Part shown: positions 17,885 to 26,131 of the stretch, in pieces | Position numbering within the stretch: position 1 is the first letter of the stretch | How the letters are laid out: every line of letters begins with the position of its first letter | Assembly (NCBI GenBank): GCA_009775265.1 | Contig: VSPG01000005.1 | Coordinates: 23,592-87,591, forward strand | From: Muribaculaceae bacterium | GTDB taxonomy: Bacteria > Bacteroidota > Bacteroidia > Bacteroidales > Muribaculaceae | Direction: 5' to 3' | Length of the DNA: 64,000 nt | Notes under the pieces: model-generated | Told to the model about the DNA's origin: nothing | The model's input: only the letters and a program-made list of their open reading frames with translations | Database searches by the model: none | Position numbers and translations under genes: made by a program

Positions 17885-18751
17885 ATGCTTATTCCGTATT
17901 ATAAATCAGATGACCGTGCATTTACCATTTTACACGATGATTGTTTTGATGTGCTCGGGCGCTTCGACTTTAAATTTGACATGATATTTGCCGACCCTCC
18001 TTATTTTCTGTCGAACGGAGGCATAAGCTATCAGGCCGGTAAAATCGTATGTGTGAATAAGGGCGATTGGGATAAGAACGTTATAGATATAAATTCATTC
18101 AATAAAAGATGGCTTGGTCTTTGCCGCGATAAACTGAAAGAAAATGGAACCATCTGGGTCTCCGGCACGTATCATAATATTTTTTCTGTAGCATCTTCAT
18201 TGACTGAATTAGGCTATAAAATTCTAAATGTGATTACTTGGGCAAAAACAAATCCGCCGCCAAATATATCTTGCCGATATTTTAAGTATTCAACTGAATT
18301 TGTAATATGGGCGCGCAAACAGAAGAAACAGCCTCATTTCTATAATTATGAACTCATGAAGGCCATAAATGATGGCAAGCAGATGACTGATGTGTGGCGT
18401 TTTCCGGCTATCGGGCGGTGGGAAAAAAGCTGTGGGAAGCATCCTACTCAAAAACCGTTGCCATTGCTTGTTCGTATGATTTTGGCGTCCACCAAGGCCG
18501 GGGCTTGGGTTCTTGACCCTTTTGCCGGTTCGTCGACAACCGGTATCGCTGCAAATTTATGTGGCAGAAGATATTTAGGTATAGAAAAGGAGAAAGAGTA
18601 TGCGGATTTGAGCAGGATGCGTCGTCTTGAGCTTGATATGCCGGAAAAAGGGGACTATTACAGGACACGTATAACAGATTTGGCAACTTATATGCCGGAC
18701 AATGAAATGAAGGAAAATGCTTCTTTTTATGGCTCGGATCTTCCGTTTTAG
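17885..18751 (+). CDS. dpnA: DpnA-type beta-class DNA methyltransferase
   Basis: 288 residues. Motif order is that of beta-class methylases: catalytic DPPY at 37-40 (FADPPYFLSNGG), HPTQKP at 186-191, and AdoMet-binding DPFAGSSTTG at 211-220. This is the second methylase of DpnII-type systems; in pneumococcus DpnA can methylate single-stranded GATC DNA and so protects incoming transforming plasmids. It starts 4 bases after the nuclease stop. Together the three genes form a complete system. No cassette-borne transposase or repeat was seen apart from the hairpin at 16,002. Confidence 0.9.
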   Translation: MLIPYYKSDDRAFTILHDDCFDVLGRFDFKFDMIFADPPYFLSNGGISYQAGKIVCVNKGDWDKNVIDINSFNKRWLGLCRDKLKENGTIWVSGTYHNIFSVASSLTELGYKILNVITWAKTNPPPNISCRYFKYSTEFVIWARKQKKQPHFYNYELMKAINDGKQMTDVWRFPAIGRWEKSCGKHPTQKPLPLLVRMILASTKAGAWVLDPFAGSSTTGIAANLCGRRYLGIEKEKEYADLSRMRRLELDMPEKGDYYRTRITDLATYMPDNEMKENASFYGSDLPF

Positions 18752-18797
18752 GATTTAATGTCGGCTATATTATTGTCATGCGGGCGTCTTTTTACGA

Positions 18798-18829
18798 TTT
18801 GCGCAATTGGCTGAAAAGTGCTAACTTTG
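18798..18829 (+). promoter_or_regulatory. Promoter of gldE-gldD-PPTase operon
   Basis: TTTG (18,798-18,801), 20 bases, perfect -7 box TAACTTTG (18,822-18,829). Leader about 47 bases to the ATG chosen for gldE. Confidence 0.75.
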
Positions 18830-18883
18830 CCGACATATCATTAACCAACCTGAAAAGTTTTGGATATAGAGCCTTTGCCGGCC

Positions 18884-20200
18884 ATGCTGCCGGCCGACCT
18901 TTTGCCCTCAGTATTATGCTCGATGCCCGTATTCAGCGCGGGACAGACCGTGGCGCTCGTCGTGGCGCTGATGTGTCTTGTGGTGTCGGGATTCGTGTCG
19001 GGCAGCGAAATAGCTTTTTTCTCCCTTACGCCTGCGCAATGTGAAGAACTTGACGATACGCCGCGCGGACCGGCCATAAGGCGTCTGCTCGGCATGCCCG
19101 AACGTCTGTTGGCCACTATTCTTATAGCCAACAATTTGGTGAATGTGACCATTGTCGTGCTCTGCAACTTCGCGCTTGGACCGGTGTTCGGCAGCATGCC
19201 TGCGCTGTGGAGCTTTGTGCTGCAGACGGTGATTCTTACTTTCCTCATCCTGCTGTTCGGCGAGATTCTGCCCAAAATATATGCGAGCAATTACTCCACG
19301 CGTTGGGCGCGTTTCGCCGCTCCCGGCATAAACTTTTTCGAGCGTCTGTTCTCGCCTCTGTCAGGACTGCTGGTGCGCTCGTCGGGAATAGTCAAGCGTG
19401 TGGTGAGCAAACATGCCGACCCTCTTACGGCCGACGAACTTTCGACGGCTCTTGACATCACCGACGTGAAAGCTGCCGACGGCAAGGAAATCCTGCAAGG
19501 AATCATAAAATTCGGCGACACGGCCGCTTCCGAGATAATGACACCGCGCATCGACATCACCGACATCGACATGGCGCTGACATTCGAGCAGGTGATGAAG
19601 GTGGTGGTGGACAGCGGCTATTCGCGCCTGCCGGTCTACGACGGCACGCAGGACAATATACGCGGCGTGCTGTATTCGCGCGACCTCCTGCCCTATGTGG
19701 GGCGCGAGGCTGAGTGCATAGAGTGGCAGAAACTGCTGCGCGAGCCTTATTTCGTGCCTGAAAGCCGCATGATCGACGACCTTCTCGAGGACTTCCGCAA
19801 GCTGAAAATACATATGGCCATAGTGGTGGACGAGTTCGGCGGCACGCAGGGTCTCGTCACGATGGAGGACGTGCTCGAAGAAATCGTGGGCGACATCAAC
19901 GACGAATACGACGAGCCGGACAACACCTACAAGCGCCTTCGCGACAACACTTATGTGTTTGAGGGAAGGACGCTGCTTACCGACTTTTTCCGCATCACGG
20001 GTCTTGACGAGAGCGAGTACGCCGACGTCACGCAGGACGCAGAGACTCTTGCCGGCATGCTGCTGGCCGTTAAGGGCGATTTTCCTAAGGACAAGGAGCC
20101 GCTCGTCTACGGCCGATGCCGCTTTCTTGTCCTGGATGTGAGCGACCACCGCATCACTCAGGTGCGGGTGAAGGTTATGCCCGAGCTTCAGGAGGAATGA
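18884..20200 (+). CDS. gldE: Gliding-motility/type IX secretion-associated protein GldE
   Basis: 438 residues from the ATG at 18,884 (an in-frame TTG at 18,860 would add 8 residues). The N-terminal third is a CNNM/DUF21 membrane domain with four hydrophobic segments, including SGSEIAFFSLTPAQ and FGEILPKIYAS. Two CBS motifs follow (EIMTPRIDITDIDM; MAIVVDEFGGTQGLVTMEDV) and a C-terminal CorC_HlyC domain. This CorC-like family is called GldE when paired with GldD, and the next gene is GldD, overlapping by ATGA. GldE is reported to support GldD function in Flavobacterium; an ion-transport activity is possible from the CNNM fold. Acts in the inner membrane. Confidence 0.9.
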   Translation: MLPADLLPSVLCSMPVFSAGQTVALVVALMCLVVSGFVSGSEIAFFSLTPAQCEELDDTPRGPAIRRLLGMPERLLATILIANNLVNVTIVVLCNFALGPVFGSMPALWSFVLQTVILTFLILLFGEILPKIYASNYSTRWARFAAPGINFFERLFSPLSGLLVRSSGIVKRVVSKHADPLTADELSTALDITDVKAADGKEILQGIIKFGDTAASEIMTPRIDITDIDMALTFEQVMKVVVDSGYSRLPVYDGTQDNIRGVLYSRDLLPYVGREAECIEWQKLLREPYFVPESRMIDDLLEDFRKLKIHMAIVVDEFGGTQGLVTMEDVLEEIVGDINDEYDEPDNTYKRLRDNTYVFEGRTLLTDFFRITGLDESEYADVTQDAETLAGMLLAVKGDFPKDKEPLVYGRCRFLVLDVSDHRITQVRVKVMPELQEE

Positions 20201-20763
20201 GCCGCATCGTTTTCTGCATTATTGCGGCCGCAGGAATGCTCTGTTCATGCACAGGAGCCGACGACTCTACCCCGCGCCGCCGCGGCTATCCTCGTCTGCC
20301 GCTTTACGACAGCTGCTATGCGCGCGTGGATGGCGCGGCGCTGCACCTGGAGGCCAATTGTGGCGCCGATGTGACTACCGACAGTGCCGGCCGCTGGATT
20401 ACCGTGCGCTATCCCCTGTATGATGCCGCTCTGTATGTCACAGTCACACCGGCAGCCACTGCCGAAGCATTGCAGGCCGCTATCGACAACCGCCGCGAAC
20501 GCATCCGGCTGAATCTCGGCGGCCGTGAGGCCACGACTTCGCACATATCATCCGACGGCGGTTTCGAAGCCGCGCTGGTGGAAGCACCCGGAGCGGGAAT
20601 GCCGTTGCAGTTCGTGGCCACCGACGGTTCGGGCTATGTCGTGAGCGGCGCGCTTCAGCTCAATGCAGCTTCCGGCTCCGCCTACGATTCCATACGCCCA
20701 GTGGAGGCAGCATTGCGGCGCGACATCGTCCACACCCTCAGTCGCCTCGGTTTTGATGATTGA
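20197..20763 (+). CDS. gldD: GldD lipoprotein of gliding/type IX secretion
   Basis: 188 residues. Its ATG overlaps the gldE stop (ATGA) and is preceded by GGAGGA, an unusually strong ribosome site for this phylum. Lipobox MLCSC (Cys18). The family hallmarks are present: PRRRGYPRLPLY near the N-terminus and the C-terminal SIRPVEAALRRDIVHTLSRL. GldD is a periplasmic lipoprotein needed for gliding and type IX secretion in Flavobacterium. Non-gliding gut Bacteroidales keep it for secretion; two likely substrates are encoded in this window (14,071 and 58,714). The neighbourhood gldE-gldD-PPTase is conserved in the phylum. Confidence 0.88.
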   Translation: MSRIVFCIIAAAGMLCSCTGADDSTPRRRGYPRLPLYDSCYARVDGAALHLEANCGADVTTDSAGRWITVRYPLYDAALYVTVTPAATAEALQAAIDNRRERIRLNLGGREATTSHISSDGGFEAALVEAPGAGMPLQFVATDGSGYVVSGALQLNAASGSAYDSIRPVEAALRRDIVHTLSRLGFDD

Positions 20764-21319
20764 GAGCAGGACGATAGGCTCCGTGCGGCTGTATATATGT
20801 CGCCTTGGCGATGCGGCATCGCGACGCGATGCCGAGGTGCAGGCCGTTGAGGCGTTGTTGCGCAGGGCATTCGGAGAGAGGTGCGTTCTGTCGCATGACT
20901 CAGAGGGTGCTCCGTTCATAGCAGGTTCTGACGTAAGTATATCCATATCGCATTCGCGCACGCATGCCGCCCTGGCGGTGTGTGGCAGATGCCCGGTGGG
21001 TGTCGACATAGAGACGCGCCGCCCGCAGCTTGCACGCGTGGCGCCGCGTGTGCTCAGCCCGGCCGAACTCGAGGCTTATGGCGCCGAGCCTGACGGCCTG
21101 CTGCGTGCTTGGACATTGAAAGAGGCTCTGTACAAGGCAGCACTTACACCCGGTGTGGACTTCCGCAACGGCATTGTTTTGCCGCTCGGGGATAAAAAAA
21201 ACGAAGCCACCGTCGCGTCTCCCGCAGGGGGCGCGATGTGCTTCGAAGTACTTGCCTCCGAGGTGTCGGAGGATGGAGCCTTAGGGCTTGTGGTGAGGCG
21301 TCAGTCCTTTGTGCCGTAG
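20756..21319 (+). CDS. 4'-phosphopantetheinyl transferase (Sfp/AcpS superfamily)
   Basis: 187 residues from the ATG at 20,756, overlapping the end of gldD by 8 bases; a longer in-frame start at 20,663 would lie within gldD and lacks family similarity. Motifs VGVDIE (81-86, Mg-binding Asp and Glu) and WTLKEALYKA (119-128) are the two hallmarks of Sfp-type enzymes, and SISISHSRTHAALAV precedes them. It transfers phosphopantetheine from CoA to carrier proteins such as ACP. Its 3' end overlaps the convergent upp gene by 19 bases. Small size suggests a primary-metabolism carrier target rather than a large synthase, but this is not shown by sequence. Confidence 0.9.
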   Translation: MIESRTIGSVRLYICRLGDAASRRDAEVQAVEALLRRAFGERCVLSHDSEGAPFIAGSDVSISISHSRTHAALAVCGRCPVGVDIETRRPQLARVAPRVLSPAELEAYGAEPDGLLRAWTLKEALYKAALTPGVDFRNGIVLPLGDKKNEATVASPAGGAMCFEVLASEVSEDGALGLVVRRQSFVP

Positions 21320-21954
21320 GCAAGGTCGCCGGCGTCGCCGAGTCCGGGCACGATGTAGCTGTGCTCGTTGATAACGGGATCCACGGCTCCCACCCATATG
21401 GATGTCCTGTCCTGCGGGAAGGTGCGTGCCACGTAGTCCACAGCCACCTGCGACGCGATGACCGATGCCACGTGTATGTGTGCCGGCATGCCTTTTGTGA
21501 GCAGGGCGCGGAAGCTGAGCTCCATCGAGGCGCCTGTCGCGAGCATGGGGTCGCAGAGGATTAGGGTTTTGCCTTCGAGGGAGGGCGATGCGAGATATTC
21601 GATGAGGACGTCGAAATTTTCTTTCTCCTTATATTTGCGGTAGGCCGATACGAATGCGTTTTCGGCATAGTCGAAATATTTCAGAAAACCCTGGTGGAAA
21701 GGCACTCCGGCGCGGAAGATGGTGGCAAGCACCACTTGCTCGTCGATTACGTCGCATGTGCAGGGAGCAAGGGGGGTGTCCACCTGCACCTGTTTGTAGC
21801 GCATCGATTTGCTGATTTCATAGGCCATGATTTCTCCGGCGCGCTCGAGGTTGCGGCGGAAACGCATAGGGTCGCGTTGCACATTGCTGTCGCGCATCTC
21901 CATCATGTAGCGGCTAAGCAGCGATGGGCGCTCGGCAAAATTAGTTATTTGCAT
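21301..21954 (-). CDS. upp: Uracil phosphoribosyltransferase
   Basis: 217 residues. The PRPP-binding loop reads LILCDPMLATGASMELSF and the C-terminus has YIVPGLGDAGDLAYGTKD, both diagnostic of UPRTase. It makes UMP from uracil and PRPP in pyrimidine salvage, in the cytoplasm. The gene converges with the PPTase gene and the two overlap at their 3' ends by 19 bases. A -7 box lies at 21,992-21,999 on the minus strand. Confidence 0.96.
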   Translation of the reverse strand: MQITNFAERPSLLSRYMMEMRDSNVQRDPMRFRRNLERAGEIMAYEISKSMRYKQVQVDTPLAPCTCDVIDEQVVLATIFRAGVPFHQGFLKYFDYAENAFVSAYRKYKEKENFDVLIEYLASPSLEGKTLILCDPMLATGASMELSFRALLTKGMPAHIHVASVIASQVAVDYVARTFPQDRTSIWVGAVDPVINEHSYIVPGLGDAGDLAYGTKD

Positions 21955-21991
21955 AAAAAATTATTAGGGCAACCGCTGAATTGCGATTGTG

Positions 21992-21999
21992 CAAAGTTA
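21992..21999 (-). promoter_or_regulatory. Candidate -7 box for upp
   Basis: TAACTTTG on the minus strand, a perfect -7 box 37 bases before the upp ATG. No good -33 match. Confidence 0.5.
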
Positions 22000-22054
22000 A
22001 TAAAAAATATCCATATATCGGGCTGTTGTCGCACGGCGTCCTGTAAAAATCTTT

Positions 22055-22086
22055 TTTGGAAATTCATAGACAAACACTTAACTTTG
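22055..22086 (+). promoter_or_regulatory. panB promoter
   Basis: TTTG (22,055-22,058), 20 bases, perfect TAACTTTG (22,079-22,086), with a leader of about 45 bases to panB. Confidence 0.75.
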
Positions 22087-22138
22087 CTGTCCGAAACCTA
22101 TTATTTTCATTCGGTTTATTAATTCTATACAAAATTCG

Positions 22139-22960
22139 ATGTCAACGAATACAACAGACGACAAAAGAAAAGTGACAACCTCGCGCATCACCGAGATGAA
22201 GGCGCGCGGCGAAAAAATAGCGATGCTCACCGCCTACGACTATACCACTGCCAAGCTCATCGACGAGGCCGGCATAGACATGATACTGGTGGGCGATTCC
22301 GCATCCAATGTGATGGCGGGCAACGCCACCACGCTGCCCATCACGCTTGACCATATGATTTATCATGCGCAGTGCGTGAGCAACGGTGTGTCGCGGGCGC
22401 TCGTGGTGTGCGACATGCCTTTCGGCAGCTATCAGGGCGACTCGCTGGAGGCGTTGCATTCGGCCATACGCATCATGAAGGAGAGCCGTGCCGAGGCTGT
22501 GAAAATCGAAGGAGGCTCGGAGGTGCGCGAAAGTATCGAGCGCATTCTCTCGGCAGGCATCCCCGTGATGGGTCATCTCGGCCTCACGCCGCAGAGTATC
22601 AACAAGTTCGGAACGTACGCCGTGCGCGCAAAAGGCGAGGCCGAGGCAGAAAAACTCATCGAGGACGCCCGCATGCTGGAGAGCATAGGCTGTTTCGCGA
22701 TTGTGCTGGAAAAAATACCTGCAGCGCTTGCCGCACGGGTGTCGGCCGAACTGCATGTCCCGACAATAGGCATCGGAGCCGGCTCCGGATGCGACGGCCA
22801 GGTGCTGGTGCTGCACGACATGCTGGGACTGAACAAAGGCTTCTCCCCGAAATTCCTGCGTCGCTATGCCGATCTCGGCTCGGAGGTGAACTCCGCCGTG
22901 GGGCGCTATATCGACGATGTGAAAAACGGCGACTTCCCTAACGCCTCGGAACAGTACTGA
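22139..22960 (+). CDS. panB: 3-methyl-2-oxobutanoate hydroxymethyltransferase
   Basis: 273 residues, normal for PanB. Conserved motifs: MLTAYDYTTAKLIDEAGID, ILVGDSASNVMAGNATT (metal-binding Asp), MPFGSYQ, MGHLGLTPQS and the catalytic Glu in AIVLEKIPA, then GIGAGSGCDGQVLV. It adds a hydroxymethyl group from methylene-tetrahydrofolate to ketoisovalerate in pantothenate synthesis. It has its own promoter and overlaps the DUF3822 start by one base (TGATG), so the two are co-translated. Confidence 0.96.
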   Translation: MSTNTTDDKRKVTTSRITEMKARGEKIAMLTAYDYTTAKLIDEAGIDMILVGDSASNVMAGNATTLPITLDHMIYHAQCVSNGVSRALVVCDMPFGSYQGDSLEALHSAIRIMKESRAEAVKIEGGSEVRESIERILSAGIPVMGHLGLTPQSINKFGTYAVRAKGEAEAEKLIEDARMLESIGCFAIVLEKIPAALAARVSAELHVPTIGIGAGSGCDGQVLVLHDMLGLNKGFSPKFLRRYADLGSEVNSAVGRYIDDVKNGDFPNASEQY

Positions 22961-23778
22961 TGGCAGACGCAGGCGAAGGACTTTCGGCAGGCGCTGTCGC
23001 CAACCCGCGGCTGTGGCGTCTGGGCATGGAACTCGATATGGACGGAGCCACGCTGGCCGTGGCCGCCGCTTCGTCGGTGGGCGAGGAGGAGATGCTTGTG
23101 CGCCGCATCGGGCTTGCCTCGGGCATAGCCCCGCTCAGGGCGTTGGAAGACGCCGTGTACGACAACCCCATGCTGCTTGCCGATTTCGACCGCACCACCA
23201 TACTGCTGCGCACGCCCCGCTTCTCCGTCGTGCCTTCGGAACTTGCCGAAGATGCGGATGCCGTGGCCGATGCGGCAGCTCTTTTATGGACTTCTGCCGA
23301 TGAGCGCCCCAGGCTGTTTATCTCTCCCGTAGCCGGCACTGACGCGTCGGTGCTCACGGCCTGCGATGCCGATGTTGCGGCTTTTATCGGCCGTACGTTT
23401 GCCGACGCCAAGGTGGAGCACGCGCTGGTTCCGCTGATGGCCTATTTTGCCGCCAAGGCTCCGCGGTGCGGCAACTCCGCAAAGGTTTTCGCAGTGGTAT
23501 CGTCGGTCGGTGCGGACCTGATTGTCTTTGATGAGAACTCGCGGCTGCGTGGCGCTACATCCTATGTCTGCGCGTCGCCCGACGATATGTCTTATTATGC
23601 GGCGGCCATGGCGCAGGTGTGCGGGGTGGCTTCGCCCGAACTGTCCTTTTATGTGGCGGGAGAGGCCGCCGTGCGCGATTCAGTGATGGATTCGCTTCGC
23701 CGTTTTGCCCCGAACGTCATGCCGTGGGTGATGCCTGCCGGACAGGATGTGCCATTTTCACTTTTAGAGGTTGTTTAA
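22960..23778 (+). CDS. DUF3822 protein, 3' end contributed by a transposable element
   Basis: 272 residues, starting at the TGATG junction with panB. The sequence follows the DUF3822 family: repeated actin/ASKHA-like strands (RLWRLGMELDMDGATLAV, KVFAVVSSVGADLIVFDE, LSFYVAGEAAV). Family members in Bacteroidetes usually sit next to rsmD, as here. The last three residues (Glu-Val-Val) and the stop codon lie inside a small transposable element that begins at 23,767, so the native C-terminus has been replaced or trimmed. Function unknown; an ATPase-like fold is only a guess from the family. Confidence 0.8.
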   Translation: MADAGEGLSAGAVANPRLWRLGMELDMDGATLAVAAASSVGEEEMLVRRIGLASGIAPLRALEDAVYDNPMLLADFDRTTILLRTPRFSVVPSELAEDADAVADAAALLWTSADERPRLFISPVAGTDASVLTACDADVAAFIGRTFADAKVEHALVPLMAYFAAKAPRCGNSAKVFAVVSSVGADLIVFDENSRLRGATSYVCASPDDMSYYAAAMAQVCGVASPELSFYVAGEAAVRDSVMDSLRRFAPNVMPWVMPAGQDVPFSLLEVV

Positions 23779-23984
23779 TAATGCTTGTTAATGACAGGGA
23801 TGCGTCGCTAATTCCATTGTTTACAACCTTGACAAAAAATTAAAATTACTTCTGCATGGCGTCTTTTATGTCAATGCACATTTACTCGTCGGTCACAATG
23901 GAACCCCATTGCTCCCTCCTCATAAACTGCACCTTAACATAAAATACACCACCCTGTCGTTAACAATGATTATTAAACAACCTC
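23767..23984. mobile_element. MITE-like element, copy 1 (218 bp)
   Basis: Both ends carry a 33-bp inverted repeat (GAGGTTGTTTAATAAT at the tips, 3 mismatches overall), flanked by TTA on each side (23,764-23,766 and 23,985-23,987). It matches copy 2 at 46,771-47,081 nearly base for base but lacks that copy's 93-bp internal module. No open frame of its own and no transposase in this window, so it must be mobilised in trans. It lies between DUF3822 and rsmD. Confidence 0.88.
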
Positions 23985-23991
23985 TTATATT

Positions 23992-24537
23992 ATGCGAATA
24001 ATCCGAGGAAAATACGGGCGCCGGCGTTTCGATGTGCCCGGCAACATATCGGCCCGCCCTACCACCGATTTTGCGCGCGAGAACATTTTCAACGTTCTCG
24101 AAAACATAATCGACCTTGAGGGCGTACGCGCTCTCGACCTTTTTGCGGGCACGGGAGCCATGAGTTTCGAGTTTCTGTCGCGCGGTTGTTCCGAGGTCAC
24201 GGCCGTGGAGAAAGCCGCCGTGCAGAGTGCGTTCATAAAGCGTGTGGCGCAGCAGCTCGGCGCCGACAATTTCCGTCTCGTGCGTGGCGATGCGCTGCGT
24301 TTCATCGACAGTTGCACGGCCACGTTCGATGTGGTGTTTGCCGACCCTCCCTACGACATGCCGGGCTTTGCCGAAGTCCCTGCCGCCATTCTCGGCTCGA
24401 AGATGCTGCACGAGGGCACGATAGTGATAATCGAGCATTCCAAAAAGCACGATTTCTCGCATCTACCGGGTTTTCGCGAACATCGCGCCTACGGCTCTGT
24501 CAATTTCTCCATCTTCGAAAAGCAGCAGCCGCAATAA
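23992..24537 (+). CDS. rsmD: 16S rRNA (guanine-966 N2) methyltransferase RsmD
   Basis: 181 residues. MRIIRGKYGRRRF at the start, RPTTDFARENIFNVL, AdoMet motif DLFAGTGAMSFEFLSRG and catalytic VFADPPYDMP are all diagnostic. It methylates G966 of 16S rRNA. The ATG is 8 bases beyond the right end of the inserted element, so its original leader has been displaced and transcription must come through or from the element. A bidirectional terminator follows at 24,565. Confidence 0.94.
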   Translation: MRIIRGKYGRRRFDVPGNISARPTTDFARENIFNVLENIIDLEGVRALDLFAGTGAMSFEFLSRGCSEVTAVEKAAVQSAFIKRVAQQLGADNFRLVRGDALRFIDSCTATFDVVFADPPYDMPGFAEVPAAILGSKMLHEGTIVIIEHSKKHDFSHLPGFREHRAYGSVNFSIFEKQQPQ

Positions 24538-24564
24538 GAAGCCTGCCATTTCGTCATCTATGTA

Positions 24565-24597
24565 AAAGAGCCGCCGCGATGCGGCTCTGCCTTTTTG
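24565..24597. terminator. Bidirectional terminator between rsmD and hflX
   Basis: AGAGCCGC (24,567-24,574) pairs with GCGGCTCT (24,581-24,588). It is flanked by AAAA on the left and CTTTTT on the right, so it has a U-run on both strands and can end both the rsmD and hflX transcripts. Confidence 0.75.
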
Positions 24598-24615
24598 GAA
24601 GGACTGTAAAAACCC

Positions 24616-24740
24616 CGGGCTGCGACCGCTATGCGGTCATTGCCCGAGGCTAACATTTAGACTTGCCGCTGACGCGGCTGCCGGGCGCTCTGCGCCCAAT
24701 TTTATGGAATATAAAAACGTGTGTGACGCCGCGATGCGGC
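24616..24740. repeat. Cluster of GC-rich hairpins (REP-like)
   Basis: Three further palindromes follow the terminator: a nested one (CGGGC outer, GACCGC/GCGGTC inner, 24,616-24,645), GGGCGC/GCGCCC near 24,683-24,698, and GCCGC/GCGGC at 24,728-24,740. The last, with its flank (CATCTATGCAAAAGAGCCGC on the minus strand), is an inverted near-copy of the sequence around the terminator at 24,555-24,575. A related hairpin lies at 47,122-47,138. Confidence 0.5.
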
Positions 24741-24760
24741 TCTTTTGCATAGATGGCGGT

Positions 24761-25984
24761 TTACTCCTCGTTTTCCTCGTCGTATTTCTGGTAGAGGAAA
24801 TCGTTGTAGGGGAAGCGCGATAGGTGCACCTCGCGGGCGCGGTCGTAGATTTTTGTCTTCAGTTCGTCGATGTTGATGCCTTTTTTCGCCGATATGAACA
24901 CGCAGTTGTCGCCCATGCGTGCCATCCACGAGGCTTTCAGTTCGTCGAGCGGAATATTCTCGCGTGTGCGTGGTGTCAGGTCGTCTTCGTCCTTAGGCAC
25001 GTGGCTGAATGCGTCCACTTTGTTGAAAACCATTATCATGGGCTTGTCCGCGCCGTCGCACAGCTCGCTCAGGGTTTTGTTCACGACTTCGATCTGGTCT
25101 TCAAAATTTGGGTGCGATATATCCACGACGTGTACCAGAACGTCGGCGTCGCGCACTTCGTCGAGTGTGCTCTTGAACGATTCCACAAGGTGGGTGGGGA
25201 GTTTGCGTATGAACCCGACGGTGTCGGTGAGCAGGAAAGGCAGGTTCTCTATGGTGACTTTGCGCACGGTGGTGTCGAGTGTAGCGAAAAGTTTGTTTTC
25301 GGCGAACACATCGCTTTTGCTCAGCACGTTCATGAGCGTGCTTTTGCCCACGTTGGTGTAGCCCACGAGAGCCACGCGGGTGAGTTTGCCGCGGTTTTTG
25401 CGCTGTATGCTTTTCTGCTTGTCGATGGATGTGAGTTCTTCTTTCAGACGGCTTATCTTGTCGAGGATTATGCGTCGGTCGGTCTCTATCTGTGTTTCGC
25501 CCGGGCCGCGCATGCCGATGCCGCCGCGCTGTCGCTCGAGGTGGGTCCACATGCGTGTAAGGCGCGGCAGCAGATACTGGTACTGAGCCAGTTCCACCTG
25601 GGTCTTGGCGATGGCTGTCTGCGCGCGTTTCGCGAAGATGTCGAGGATGAGGCTCGAGCGGTCGAGGATTTTCACCTGCAGCTCGCGCTCGATGTTGCTC
25701 ACCTGTTTGGTGGACAGGTCGTCGTCGAAAATCACCATGCCCACGTCGTTGGCCTCGGCGTAGGCTTTTATTTCCTCGAGTTTTCCTTTGCCCACGAATG
25801 TGCGCGGGTTGGGGTAATCGAGTTTCTGCGTGAAGCGCGCTATGGTGTGTGCCCCCGCCGTGTCGGCCAGAAAAGCCAGTTCGTCGAGGTATTCCTGCAC
25901 GCGTGCCTCGCCCTGCTGCGGCGTTATCAGGCCCACGAGCACGGCTCTTTCGGTGGTTTCTTTGCTGATTACAAATTCTTTCAT
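24761..25984 (-). CDS. hflX: Ribosome-associated GTPase HflX
   Basis: 407 residues. The N-terminal HflX domain contains FVGKGKLEEI and RQRGGIGMRGPGETQIE, followed by a G domain with G1 GYTNVGKST (208-216), DTVGFIRKLPTHL (G3) and NKVDA (G4). It binds the 50S subunit and helps split stalled or stressed ribosomes. Length is typical. Its -7 box TAATTTTG (25,996-25,989) is only 4 bases from the ATG, so the mRNA may be nearly leaderless. Confidence 0.96.
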   Translation of the reverse strand: MKEFVISKETTERAVLVGLITPQQGEARVQEYLDELAFLADTAGAHTIARFTQKLDYPNPRTFVGKGKLEEIKAYAEANDVGMVIFDDDLSTKQVSNIERELQVKILDRSSLILDIFAKRAQTAIAKTQVELAQYQYLLPRLTRMWTHLERQRGGIGMRGPGETQIETDRRIILDKISRLKEELTSIDKQKSIQRKNRGKLTRVALVGYTNVGKSTLMNVLSKSDVFAENKLFATLDTTVRKVTIENLPFLLTDTVGFIRKLPTHLVESFKSTLDEVRDADVLVHVVDISHPNFEDQIEVVNKTLSELCDGADKPMIMVFNKVDAFSHVPKDEDDLTPRTRENIPLDELKASWMARMGDNCVFISAKKGINIDELKTKIYDRAREVHLSRFPYNDFLYQKYDEENEE

Positions 25985-25988
25985 GTCA

Positions 25989-25996
25989 CAAAATTA
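25989..25996 (-). promoter_or_regulatory. -7 box of hflX
   Basis: TAATTTTG on the minus strand, perfect match, 4 bases upstream of the ATG. No clear -33 element. Confidence 0.5.
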
Positions 25997-26131
25997 ACAA
26001 TTTTGTCCGTGTTTTTGCATTCCGCCGATGAAAAAAGTTGGTTTGGCGGATTCTGTGCGACATGCGCGCCCCTGTACGATTACGGAACAATTTGCAGCGG
26101 AGGCGGTTTATATACTATATACCCATCGGTT

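Noticed and set aside
24824..26131. Long plus-strand open frame leading into the MscS-type gene
   Set aside because: It is antisense to hflX, has the His/Val/Phe-rich composition of a shadow frame, and the channel's own signal begins at 26,132.
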